Shown: positions 15,605 to 23,022 of the stretch, one piece after another
How positions within the stretch are numbered: position 1 is the first letter of the stretch
Layout of the letters: each line of letters opens with the position of its first letter
NCBI GenBank assembly: GCA_047620505.1
Contig: JBLHKS010000092.1
Coordinates: 1-26,397 of the forward strand
Reading direction: 5' to 3'
Origin: JBLHKS01 sp047620505
GTDB lineage: Bacteria; Verrucomicrobiota; Verrucomicrobiia; Verrucomicrobiales; DEV007
DNA: 26,397 nucleotides
The notes under the pieces: model-generated
What the model was told of the DNA's origin: nothing
The model's input: only the letters and a program-made list of their open reading frames with translations
The model's database searches: none
Translations under genes and position numbers: made by a program

Positions 15605-15855
15605 ACCTCAAACCCACTTGGCCCCAACTGCTGACAGCCTCTCAGCTTAGTAAAAGGATGCCGTCTTTCGGATGAAACACAGCCGCGTGAGAAGTTTGCT
15701 CCACGCCGCGCGTGCACCGCGCGATGAGTTCAATTATCCACAAAGTGATTTCAACGCGCCGCTGAAATCACTACTCACATGAAAGCCATCTTAGTTTGGT
15801 TTTGCTCGCCAGCTGCCTGACGAGGCCTTTCGCAGTTCAGAAAACGTGAAATTTT
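15605..15855. other. Intergenic region with lone DnaA-box match
   Basis: Between the monooxygenase promoter and the alpha-2-macroglobulin stop I see no gene. It contains TTATCCACA (15734-15742), a perfect consensus DnaA box, directly next to a strong hairpin. One box does not make an origin. Confidence 0.4.
15744..15772 (-). terminator. Strong hairpin downstream of the alpha-2-macroglobulin gene
   Basis: AGTGATTTCA and TGAAATCACT form a perfect 10-bp stem around a 9-nt loop, 84 bp beyond the minus-strand stop at 15856. There is no clear T-run after the stem, so it may be a weak or factor-assisted terminator, an RNA-stabilising hairpin, or a protein-binding site. Confidence 0.4.
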
Positions 15856-18105
15856 TCAAGCATCCTTCGCCGCGATTTCAACCGTCATCGGCGCGATCCA
15901 CGTCTTAAACTCATCCGTGTAATAGCGGTAGGCCCGGCTCGCGGGTCCGGTGTAAGTGCCGGGGATTTCAGCAACAAAACTGAGGGAGAACTGACGCTTC
16001 TGATTCGCTGCCAACTCGCGCCAGTAGAGGACGACGTCCCGGCCGATCACTTCGTAAGTCGCGATCTCACCTGCCTTCACCAGTTCCTTGAGCTGATCGT
16101 ATCGCACTTCAAGCCCGCCTGGGATTCCGACGATCGCAATCGGTGCCGGAATGGCCTCGTCCAGCTTGTTGGTGACCGTGACCACGGCTTCGGTAACGTC
16201 GCCTTCGGTTAGCATTGCCTCAGCGAGTTTGACCTCGAACTCCAGGTCGCACAGTTCGCTCGAATTCGGGAGTTCGTCGTGAAACTCAACCGCAAGCGAG
16301 TAGGGCATCGGCGAGCCGCCGGTCATCTGAATTTCAACGATGTGCTGCCCGGGTTCCATCATCTCCGCGATGTCCTGCAGGATCATCACGCCTTTGGAAT
16401 TCGCGTCGAACGTGACCGGGCCGCCAGCTGCCTTTCCGTCGCAGTAAAGTTGGAGCGATCCGGACGCTTTGGGTGTGGCGCGGGCTTTGTCGTATTCCAC
16501 GATAGCGCGCAATGCGAGCACCGTCGATTGGGTCGAGCCGTAACGACCGCCCTTGCATTGCTCGACGATCCACCGGATTCCCAGCTCGACCTTCGGCGTG
16601 TAGCCGTCGTCGTGAAGCCACGCGAGAATCGCCAGCGAGGTTGTCTCGATCGCCAAAGCTTGACCGCCGCTGCCGACGATCGAAGTAGTCGCGCCAGAGA
16701 CGGCTCCATCGTCGCCCTGGAGGTCCGCGAGTTTGCCGAGGAGACTGGCTAGCCCCGGCTTGTCTCCACCGACCGCGGCGATGTTCGCGCCTAACGCAAC
16801 AACGTAGCTGTTCTTCGATTCCTGCGCCGCCTTAACCGCGGTCAGGATCTCCGGACGGAGCGAATCGGCGCTCTGGCCGCTCTCCAGCATGGCCCAGGTG
16901 ATGTAACCGTTCGAGCAATCGCGATCCACGATCCAAGTGTGCAAAGCGCGGCGTTTCCGAGTGAAGCCGCCCTTGCTGTCTCGAGTCGCGAAGAGCCAGT
17001 CGCGGGTGCGGTCCAGCATCGCGGGATCCACGTTTCGCACTTTCGACATGTCGGTGAATTCCAGCAGGCCGTAAGCCGTGAGCGCTTCGTGAGCCGGGTC
17101 CGCGCCGAACCATTCGTAGCCGTTTTTCGAACACTCAAAACCCATAAGCTTCTTGTAACCGCGCTCCAGAATTCCCGCGCTTTTCTCCACCAGCGCAGGA
17201 TCGACGCCCTGGTGCGACATGAAATATTGTTGGGCCATCACCAGCGGATAAGTCGTGGAACTGGTTTGCTCAAAACAACCGGAGGGCTCGCGAATCAGCC
17301 GCTCCAAGGCTTCGGTCAGACTGGCCAGCGGAGTGGGATGCACCACGATGTGCGTCTTGACGCTGCCTGGCACGAGAGTTTTTGGAATCAAAACTGGAAA
17401 CTCCAAGCCGCTGTCAGGCTGAACTAAGCCGCCATAGCCGATCTCGGTTGGGAAGCCGCGCGGCGCTACTCGAAGTTTGCGCGTCACCTTGTCCGCGAAT
17501 CCGGATCCCTGCGCGTTGACGACAAAGTCGGTGTCGCCTGACATTTCACCAATTTTGAGGTCCACGATTCGGCGCACGCGATCGCCTGGATTGAGCGCGA
17601 AAGCGTCGATGCCGTTGGCGGAGATCCCCTCGGCCGCCACGATGGATGTGGTGATCTGCAGCGGGTTTTCGGTCTCGTTGACGAACGCGACTGGCGTCCG
17701 AACGATGTCGCCCATCGTGACTTCGAGCGGCAGTTTTGGCTCAAGATAGAACGGTTGCACGGACTCAACGAGGGTCTGAGCCGAACCGAGTGCGCCGCGA
17801 TTATCAAAGGCGTCGGCAAAGACGCGGAATCCAGTAACCGAGTCGCTGAGATAAAAACTGACGACGGCTTCGCCCGTGGCTTCGTTGGTTTTCACGCCCG
17901 CGTGCCAGTAGACGGTTTCCGTGAAGTCGACCCGATCGGTTGGGTTGCGATCCGGCCGCAAGGCATGGGCATATTCTCTCACTGCGACGAGTTGCATCGG
18001 CATTGGAGCTCTCGTCGCGCTGGCGGCGGCAGGGAACTCAGCTTCACCGTCATCGGCGTCAAGAAGCGCGGCCTCCAGATCAGCGCCGATCGCCGGGCCA
18101 CGCAC
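15856..18105 (-). CDS. Alpha-2-macroglobulin family protein, C-terminal part (out of frame with its upstream half)
   Basis: A 749-codon frame opening at a GTG at 18105, carrying the second half of a bacterial alpha-2-macroglobulin. It covers the macroglobulin domain REYAHALRPDRNPTDRVDF then TVYWHAG, the thioester domain with REPSGCFEQTSSTTYP (Cys277 and Gln280, the pair able to form the thioester), and the receptor-binding-like end. Such proteins trap proteases in the periplasm or at the surface. The first half is encoded just upstream in a different frame (17979-19964); the frame change happens at a 10-bp tandem repeat (18121-18150). Without a signal peptide this half alone would stay cytoplasmic, so it is probably expressed only as part of the restored protein. 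Confidence 0.82.
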   Translation of the reverse strand: MRGPAIGADLEAALLDADDGEAEFPAAASATRAPMPMQLVAVREYAHALRPDRNPTDRVDFTETVYWHAGVKTNEATGEAVVSFYLSDSVTGFRVFADAFDNRGALGSAQTLVESVQPFYLEPKLPLEVTMGDIVRTPVAFVNETENPLQITTSIVAAEGISANGIDAFALNPGDRVRRIVDLKIGEMSGDTDFVVNAQGSGFADKVTRKLRVAPRGFPTEIGYGGLVQPDSGLEFPVLIPKTLVPGSVKTHIVVHPTPLASLTEALERLIREPSGCFEQTSSTTYPLVMAQQYFMSHQGVDPALVEKSAGILERGYKKLMGFECSKNGYEWFGADPAHEALTAYGLLEFTDMSKVRNVDPAMLDRTRDWLFATRDSKGGFTRKRRALHTWIVDRDCSNGYITWAMLESGQSADSLRPEILTAVKAAQESKNSYVVALGANIAAVGGDKPGLASLLGKLADLQGDDGAVSGATTSIVGSGGQALAIETTSLAILAWLHDDGYTPKVELGIRWIVEQCKGGRYGSTQSTVLALRAIVEYDKARATPKASGSLQLYCDGKAAGGPVTFDANSKGVMILQDIAEMMEPGQHIVEIQMTGGSPMPYSLAVEFHDELPNSSELCDLEFEVKLAEAMLTEGDVTEAVVTVTNKLDEAIPAPIAIVGIPGGLEVRYDQLKELVKAGEIATYEVIGRDVVLYWRELAANQKRQFSLSFVAEIPGTYTGPASRAYRYYTDEFKTWIAPMTVEIAAKDA

Positions 18106-19964
18106 TTGAGCAAGATCTTCGCCCCCTTTCGCCCCCTTTCGCCCCCTTTCGCTTCACTTTTGGCTCGCTGCGGCTTCCCAGCAGCTGCTGGAACAGGCGC
18201 CTTGACCGCAGCGGGTTTCTCGAGAGCCGCCGCCACTTCTAAGGGGGCATCTGCATTCTTGGCCCTTCTCCAATTGTCACTCTCTTCAGAAAAATCGGCG
18301 GTCATCCTCTCGGACATTCCGCGCAACGCGACGACCGACTGCGCCTTCTTGCCATGCTGCTGAAAAAACGTGGTGAGATCGACAAAACCGAAGCGTCGCC
18401 AGCCCTGAGTTCCTAACAAAAGATCCAACGCCAGCGGTGCTTCGTCGTTCTCAGGATCGAGGTAAACATGAGCGTCGGCAAGGTCCCTGACATTCTTCTC
18501 AAGCAGAACCATGACCGGCAATCGCGGTGCCTGCTCGCGCTTCTCGATCATCTCCAGGACACTGTCGTCCGTCGCCGTCATCCCAACCACGCCGCTCGCC
18601 GGTTCGCCCTTCTCGTTGGTGGTTTTGATATGGAGAGTGACCCGGTCGCCCGGCACGTAGCGTTTCTTGTCTGCCGTTACCGAGATGCTCAGCGACTGCG
18701 ACGGCTCGCGGTAAACGAGGCGCTCGGCCAGCGGCTTTCCCTTCGCATCCCAGACCGTGACGATGAGCACGCCGTCGATCCCGGTGAGCGCATCGAGTTC
18801 GACGGTTTTTGGTTCAGCGGCGACCACTTCAATTTCCGAGCGCGCGACTTCTTCCTCGCTCCGGGCCAACGTGACGATCAGGGCTTCCGTTTCTGACGAA
18901 GTCACCGCGAGAACGACGGGCTTGTCTGAGGCGAAACGTTCGGCCTGGGCTTGAATCGCGACGCCTCGCTCGACCAATTCGGGAAGCGGAAACGCTTTCG
19001 AAATGCCGGACGGTTTGGTGATTCTCAGCGAGTAGGTTTCGCCCTTTTCAGGGGTGAACACGACCCTGCCACGGCCTTCATGCTCCGTGCTCAACTCGGC
19101 TGCGGTCTGTCCGTTGGAATCGATCACGACACCGGAGAAATCGGCCGGTTTTTGCGCCGGAGTCCGCGCTTCGAAGTAGAGCCGGTTTGGCAACCCCGCG
19201 ATCAAAGCGCCGCCTTCGGGATAAAAGGTCAGGTCGAGCGTCTGCAAGAGAATCGGAATCGTTTTGGTCGCGGTTTCAACCGCCCCGCCGTCCTGAATCG
19301 CGAACGCCAGAGTCCCCTCCCCTCGCTCGATCTCGGCGGGCAATTTGAACCGCGCTACGCACTGACCTTTAGCGTTCACCGTCGACGTCGCTCGATGAAT
19401 TTCGGAGCCATCGACGCGCGCCGTGATCGTCACTTCCGCGCCCGCCGGAAACCCGCCTTCGGCACGCGTCGCCGAGAGCGTGGCAACCGCGTCATCCCCT
19501 GGCCCGAAGCCGTCGCGCAGAAACTTGATCTGAGTTTTCAGCCGAGGAGCGCGGTAAGCCCGAATGTCGAATTTTCGCTCGGCAAGCGGCGCGCCAACTT
19601 GCGGATAAACCACACTCACCGTGTATTCGCCGCCAGCCTGTCCCGCTGGCACATCCCAGATCAGGCCGGTCACCCCATCTTCGAGGTTGCTCGAGGCGCG
19701 AAAGGCCTGGTCGCCCTTTGGCCCTTTGATAGTCACGAAGGCGTTTGTTTGATCCGCATACGGAGTTCGGTCGGCGGCATGGAGAAGGACGCTGCGGATG
19801 TAGACTATTTCGCCCTCGCGATAGACGGGTTTGTCGGTCGAAACATGTGCCAGATAGCGCTGATTTCCGCCGAGAGCCTCGGAATCCACCCGGGTGAGTT
19901 TCACCTCTGCCAGAGCGGAGCCGAGCAGGAGTGTTGCTGTTAGGAAAAGTGTAAAAGTTTTCAT
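17979..19964 (-). CDS. Alpha-2-macroglobulin family protein, N-terminal part (frameshifted)
   Basis: A 661-codon frame beginning with a clear signal peptide (MKTFTLFLTATLLLGSALA). It continues with the MG2-type domain YLAHVSTDKPVYREGEIVYI, further beta-sandwich domains, and an Ala/Pro/Lys-rich linker. Codons 1-608 look native. The last 53 residues, after the tandem repeat, are arginine- and cysteine-rich and unlike the family, so they are a frameshifted tail. With one repeat unit the frame would run on through GEDLAQVRG into the C-terminal half, giving a protein of about 1362 residues, the usual size for the family. A lipocalin-like secreted protein gene lies 104 bp upstream on the same strand. 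Confidence 0.82.
   Translation of the reverse strand: MKTFTLFLTATLLLGSALAEVKLTRVDSEALGGNQRYLAHVSTDKPVYREGEIVYIRSVLLHAADRTPYADQTNAFVTIKGPKGDQAFRASSNLEDGVTGLIWDVPAGQAGGEYTVSVVYPQVGAPLAERKFDIRAYRAPRLKTQIKFLRDGFGPGDDAVATLSATRAEGGFPAGAEVTITARVDGSEIHRATSTVNAKGQCVARFKLPAEIERGEGTLAFAIQDGGAVETATKTIPILLQTLDLTFYPEGGALIAGLPNRLYFEARTPAQKPADFSGVVIDSNGQTAAELSTEHEGRGRVVFTPEKGETYSLRITKPSGISKAFPLPELVERGVAIQAQAERFASDKPVVLAVTSSETEALIVTLARSEEEVARSEIEVVAAEPKTVELDALTGIDGVLIVTVWDAKGKPLAERLVYREPSQSLSISVTADKKRYVPGDRVTLHIKTTNEKGEPASGVVGMTATDDSVLEMIEKREQAPRLPVMVLLEKNVRDLADAHVYLDPENDEAPLALDLLLGTQGWRRFGFVDLTTFFQQHGKKAQSVVALRGMSERMTADFSEESDNWRRAKNADAPLEVAAALEKPAAVKAPVPAAAGKPQRAKSEAKGGERGRKGAKILLKCVARRSALIWRPRFLTPMTVKLSSLPPPARRELQCRCNSSQ
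18121..18150. repeat. 10-bp tandem repeat, three perfect copies, at the A2M frame break
   Basis: GCCCCCTTTC occurs three times exactly in tandem, with partial matches extending the period to about 18118-18152. On the coding strand the unit is GAAAGGGGGC. Because 10 is not a multiple of 3, each gain or loss changes the reading frame of the alpha-2-macroglobulin gene. One, four or seven copies give the continuous frame; the three seen do not. Confidence 0.95.
18179..18190. repeat. CAGCAGCTGCTG palindrome, copy 5
   Basis: Perfect copy 28 bp from the tandem repeat that breaks the alpha-2-macroglobulin frame, read as Ala-Ala-Ala. Confidence 0.9.
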
Positions 19965-20068
19965 GATCGGTATCGGTGACGTCCTGAAGAGAACACGCGA
20001 CCGACGGCGTTCTTAGAAATCGTATTGTGATTGCCGAGAAACAAAACCGGCCGCAGGCGAGCAGCACA

Positions 20069-20608
20069 TCAATCTTCCCGAGTGAACGTCAGCTCACCTT
20101 TTGTCGTCTCTTTGCCGTTCGAGTCGATCTGAGATATTTTCACAACATATTTGTCACCCACGATCTGCTGTGTGAGCTCAAACCGGCTGCCTCCCGAGGC
20201 CCCCGAAATCTGGACGAGCTTCGCAGTCAGAGCGCTCTCGTCGATTGAGACTTCGTAGTCGGATTCCTCACCATCGCCCGTCAAAACGATGAAACGGCCG
20301 GCGTAAAGCCCCTCGATCGACGAGCGCATGATTTCCCAGCGATACAGAAAAGGTTGCTCGGCGAACGCAGTTCCGTCCTCCCCTACTAACAAACCTCCCT
20401 TGATGGTGAACATCTGCCCATCGTCGCTGAAGGCAGCTTCGATCGTGTTCCGAGCGAGCGTCGGTTCGGCGCCATCATCCGTTCCGGTAAAATCGCCGCG
20501 ACCAGTCCACTTGCCTTTGAGTGCTTCGAAGAATTTGTTGTCCGTCAATTGTTCAGCAGCTGCTGAGGTGGCCAGAAACAAGACGACGATAGAAACGAGG
20601 GATTTCAT
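20069..20608 (-). CDS. Secreted lipocalin-like hypothetical protein
   Basis: A 179-residue protein with a signal peptide (MKSLVSIVVLFLATSAAAEQ). The rest is a succession of beta strands: ALKGKWTGRGDFTGTDDG, then EAAFSDDGQMFTIKGG, YRWEIMRSSIEGLYAGRF and QQIVGDKYVVKISQI. The GKWTGxG start and antiparallel pattern recall small calycin/lipocalin-like or DUF1579-like domains, but I do not recognise a specific family. It lies upstream of the alpha-2-macroglobulin gene on the same strand with a 104-bp gap, so the two exported proteins may share a transcript. A CAGCAGCTGCTG palindrome encodes the Ala-Ala-Ala of its signal-peptide cleavage region. Confidence 0.75.
   Translation of the reverse strand: MKSLVSIVVLFLATSAAAEQLTDNKFFEALKGKWTGRGDFTGTDDGAEPTLARNTIEAAFSDDGQMFTIKGGLLVGEDGTAFAEQPFLYRWEIMRSSIEGLYAGRFIVLTGDGEESDYEVSIDESALTAKLVQISGASGGSRFELTQQIVGDKYVVKISQIDSNGKETTKGELTFTRED
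20554..20565. repeat. CAGCAGCTGCTG palindrome, copy 6
   Basis: Perfect copy in the signal-peptide cleavage region of the lipocalin-like protein, read as Ala-Ala-Ala. Confidence 0.9.
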
Positions 20609-20859
20609 TCCGAAGCCTCAGCGACAACCGCACTCTCACAAGCGTAATTGAAGATCCGCGCAGCTCAGCCATTATGGAGGTAAAAGAAGGGTTGTAGTCA
20701 ATTTCGTCAGCGTAACAGAGCCGGGTCCTGTTTTTCGCGCTCCGATTTCAGTTTTTTTGCAACGCCATCTGGCGCTCCAACCCCGATCCGATCGCGACTC
20801 TGGGAGGGACGGCAAAAAAGTGATTTCCTATCAGGAAGCAAAGCCGATAGGTTTGAGCC

Positions 20860-21876
20860 ATGAGAAACGATTGGAAGACCCTCACTTTGTTTGCAACGCT
20901 CGCAGGCGCTGCACTGCTTCTGGCTCAGAGTTCTTTTGCCCAGGACAAAGCCCAGCAAGAAATCCGAGTTGGAATCATCGGCTTGGACACGTCCCACGTG
21001 CTCGCTTTCACCAAAGCGATGAACGATCCAAAAGCGGAAGGCGACCTCGCGCTCTGCCGCGTGGTAGCCGCTTACCCGAAAGGCAGCCCCGACATCGAAT
21101 CCAGTGTCAGCCGGGTTCCCAAATACATCGAGGACATGAAGGGGATGGGCGTGAAAATCGTGCCATCGATTGAGGATTTGTTGACGCAGGTCGATGCGAT
21201 TCTTCTCGAAACCAATGATGGTCGCCCTCACCTCGAGCAGGTTCTTCCAGTGCTGAAGGCGGGAAAACGAGTCTTCATCGACAAACCGATTTCCGGCTCG
21301 CTCGCGGATGCGATCCGGATTTTTGACGCGTCGGAAGAGTATGGCGTGCCGTTGTTTTCATCCTCCTCACTGCGCTTCGGCCCGAATACTCAAGCCGTCC
21401 GCGCGGGATCGATCGGAAAGGTCACGCACTGTCAGACAACCAGTCCGGCTTCCTTGGAAAAGACGCATCCCGATCTATTCTGGTATGGCATCCACGGCGT
21501 CGAAGCGCTGTTCACGGTCATGGGAACCGGTTGTGAATCCGTGGTTCGCTCGCAGACCGAGGAGGGCAAAATCCAAGTCGATGGAAAGTGGAAGGGCGGC
21601 GGCGTCGGCACTTTTCTTGAGGGGAAAGGCTACTCAGGAACGGCAAAGGGCGAGAAGGGCGAAAGCGAAGTCGGCAAGTATCCCGGCTACAAACCGCTGG
21701 TGGTGGAAATCGCGAAATACTTTCGAACCGGCAAGGTCCCGGTGAGTCCGGAAGAGACTCTGGAAATCTACGCCTTCATGGAGGCTGCCGATGAGAGCAA
21801 GCGTCAGGGTGGGGCCGAGGTTACCCTCGCGAGCGTGATGGAAAAGGCGCGTGCTGAAGTGAAAGCCAAGCCATAG
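20860..21876 (+). CDS. Exported Gfo/Idh/MocA-family oxidoreductase
   Basis: A 338-residue protein with a signal peptide (hydrophobic stretch about residues 8-22, cleavage near SSFAQDK). A Rossmann domain starts EIRVGIIGLDTSH and includes LETNDGRPHLEQVLPVLKAG followed by the family motif FIDKPIS (139-145). The second domain ends with a TLEIYAFMEAADESKRQGG region typical of the family. Exported Gfo/Idh/MocA proteins are common in Planctomycetes and Verrucomicrobia and are thought to act on sugars or sugar derivatives. The dinucleotide loop GIIGLDTSH lacks the usual GxGxxG, so cofactor use is uncertain. It is divergent from the lipocalin-like gene; a CCTATC/GATAGG inverted repeat (20827-20851) sits just before the start codon. 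Confidence 0.87.
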   Translation: MRNDWKTLTLFATLAGAALLLAQSSFAQDKAQQEIRVGIIGLDTSHVLAFTKAMNDPKAEGDLALCRVVAAYPKGSPDIESSVSRVPKYIEDMKGMGVKIVPSIEDLLTQVDAILLETNDGRPHLEQVLPVLKAGKRVFIDKPISGSLADAIRIFDASEEYGVPLFSSSSLRFGPNTQAVRAGSIGKVTHCQTTSPASLEKTHPDLFWYGIHGVEALFTVMGTGCESVVRSQTEEGKIQVDGKWKGGGVGTFLEGKGYSGTAKGEKGESEVGKYPGYKPLVVEIAKYFRTGKVPVSPEETLEIYAFMEAADESKRQGGAEVTLASVMEKARAEVKAKP

Positions 21877-21895
21877 ATGGTCGCCCGCGCTGGAC

Positions 21896-21907
21896 CAGCA
21901 GCTGCTG
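21896..21907. repeat. CAGCAGCTGCTG palindrome, copy 7
   Basis: The only non-coding perfect copy, 19 bp after the oxidoreductase stop and before the REP-like element. Confidence 0.9.
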
Positions 21908-21940
21908 AGCGCCAATCTACGGGTCGACCAAGTCTAAACT

Positions 21941-22137
21941 GTCGCGTAGCGACCAATCATCATAGCCGTGGGATTCATCCCACGGACCGGGAAAGCCTTG
22001 GAGCTGCGTCGCGTAGCGACCGCTCATTGTTTGGACATAACTCGCTCTGATTGATCGGTCGCTACGCGACGTCTGCGTGTGAGCATCTTGTCCGTGGGAT
22101 GAATCCCACGGCTATGATTGAACCGTCGCTACGCGAC
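21941..22137. repeat. REP-like compound inverted repeat between convergent genes
   Basis: A symmetric array of short palindromes. GTCGCGTAGCGAC occurs at 21941-21953 and 22008-22020, its reverse complement GTCGCTACGCGAC at 22058-22070 and 22125-22137. The hairpin CCGTGGGATTCATCCCACGG is at 21966-21985 and its inverted copy CCGTGGGATGAATCCCACGG at 22092-22111. The two outer halves are near-perfect reverse complements, including the TAG or CTA next to the hairpins. This is the form of BIME/REP elements mobilised by RAYT transposases; none is encoded here. Its location between two convergent genes also suits bidirectional termination. Confidence 0.85.
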
Positions 22138-22146
22138 GACACGACA

Positions 22147-23013
22147 CTACGGCGAAGAGCAGGTCAGGAACTCCCGAACCGCCGCTTCGAACGCTTCTGG
22201 CTCATCTTTTGCAATGGCGTGGGCGCTGTTGCAAAAGATCTTGAGCTGGGCTCGTGGAATTCGATCGGCGATTTCTTGCGAATGATTCGGCGCGCAAATC
22301 CAGTCATGGGCACCGCCCAGCACCAGAGTCGGACACTCGATTGCGTGGAGCTGATCCGTGTAATCGAAGGTTCGCAAAAAGCCGCCGAAACCAAGATTCA
22401 GTTGCTCGAAATTGCGGATGCCTCTTCCCCAACTCGCCTCAAATTTACTGGGATCGCAGGTGGTCGCGTACATCGGCCCTATGAGTTCATAATATTCTCG
22501 CAACTGGTCTTCGGACGTAAACGTTCCGTCCCAGAGAGCCTCGCAAACGCGGATTTGTTCGGAGGTTCCACGTTCCCGGACAATGCGTTTTGCGTCGTCC
22601 AGAAATCGATGGCTCGGCGCCGTCGCGACCAGAATCAGGTTCGCCAAGTGTTGGGGATATCGAATCGCATATCCCTGAGCGACCATGCCGCCGTAAGATG
22701 AGCCAAGAACTGAGATTCGATCCAATCCGAGGTATTCCCGAAGCGCCTCAACGTCGTCGATGTTCTGATCCAAGGTGTAGGTCGCGGGATCGGTCGGCTG
22801 ACTGCGACCGGAGCCGCGGTGATCGACGTAGACCAGTTGAGCGATGTCGCGCAGGTTCGCGGCAGGATCGGACTTGAACCCGGAGTGATCGCTACCCGGA
22901 CCTCCATGCAAAAGAAAGAGCACGGGTCGCTCGACCATGTGGTCTCCATCAGGAACTAAGCCTGATCCGTCGATATCGAAATAGATTTCAGTGTCTCGAA
23001 TTCTGGCTCGCAT
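22147..23013 (-). CDS. Alpha/beta hydrolase, proline iminopeptidase-like
   Basis: A 288-residue serine hydrolase of the alpha/beta fold. HGGPG (36-40) forms the oxyanion hole, VDHRGSGRS (63-71) follows, and the nucleophile elbow is GSSYGG (Ser106). The acid is Asp237 in GGAHDW and the base His265 in NSAHAI. HGGPG with DxRGxGxS is characteristic of the proline iminopeptidase/epoxide hydrolase-like branch (peptidase S33). There is no signal peptide, so it is cytoplasmic. It begins 9 bp after the stop of the exported LamG-propeller gene, so the two are probably co-transcribed. Confidence 0.9.
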   Translation of the reverse strand: MRARIRDTEIYFDIDGSGLVPDGDHMVERPVLFLLHGGPGSDHSGFKSDPAANLRDIAQLVYVDHRGSGRSQPTDPATYTLDQNIDDVEALREYLGLDRISVLGSSYGGMVAQGYAIRYPQHLANLILVATAPSHRFLDDAKRIVRERGTSEQIRVCEALWDGTFTSEDQLREYYELIGPMYATTCDPSKFEASWGRGIRNFEQLNLGFGGFLRTFDYTDQLHAIECPTLVLGGAHDWICAPNHSQEIADRIPRAQLKIFCNSAHAIAKDEPEAFEAAVREFLTCSSP

Positions 23014-23022
23014 GGGTTCTGG

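Noticed and set aside
15734..15742. Perfect DnaA box as an origin of replication
   Set aside because: Only one box plus a distant near-match at 101-109; no cluster, AT-rich unwinding element with multiple boxes, or dnaA/dnaN genes nearby.
18951..19943. 330-codon plus-strand open frame
   Set aside because: It lies wholly antisense to the alpha-2-macroglobulin gene and is arginine-rich and unlike any family, a shadow of GC-rich codon use.
21941..22137. CRISPR array
   Set aside because: The units are palindromic, unevenly spaced and in mirror-image orientation with too few copies; no cas genes. REP-like is the better reading.
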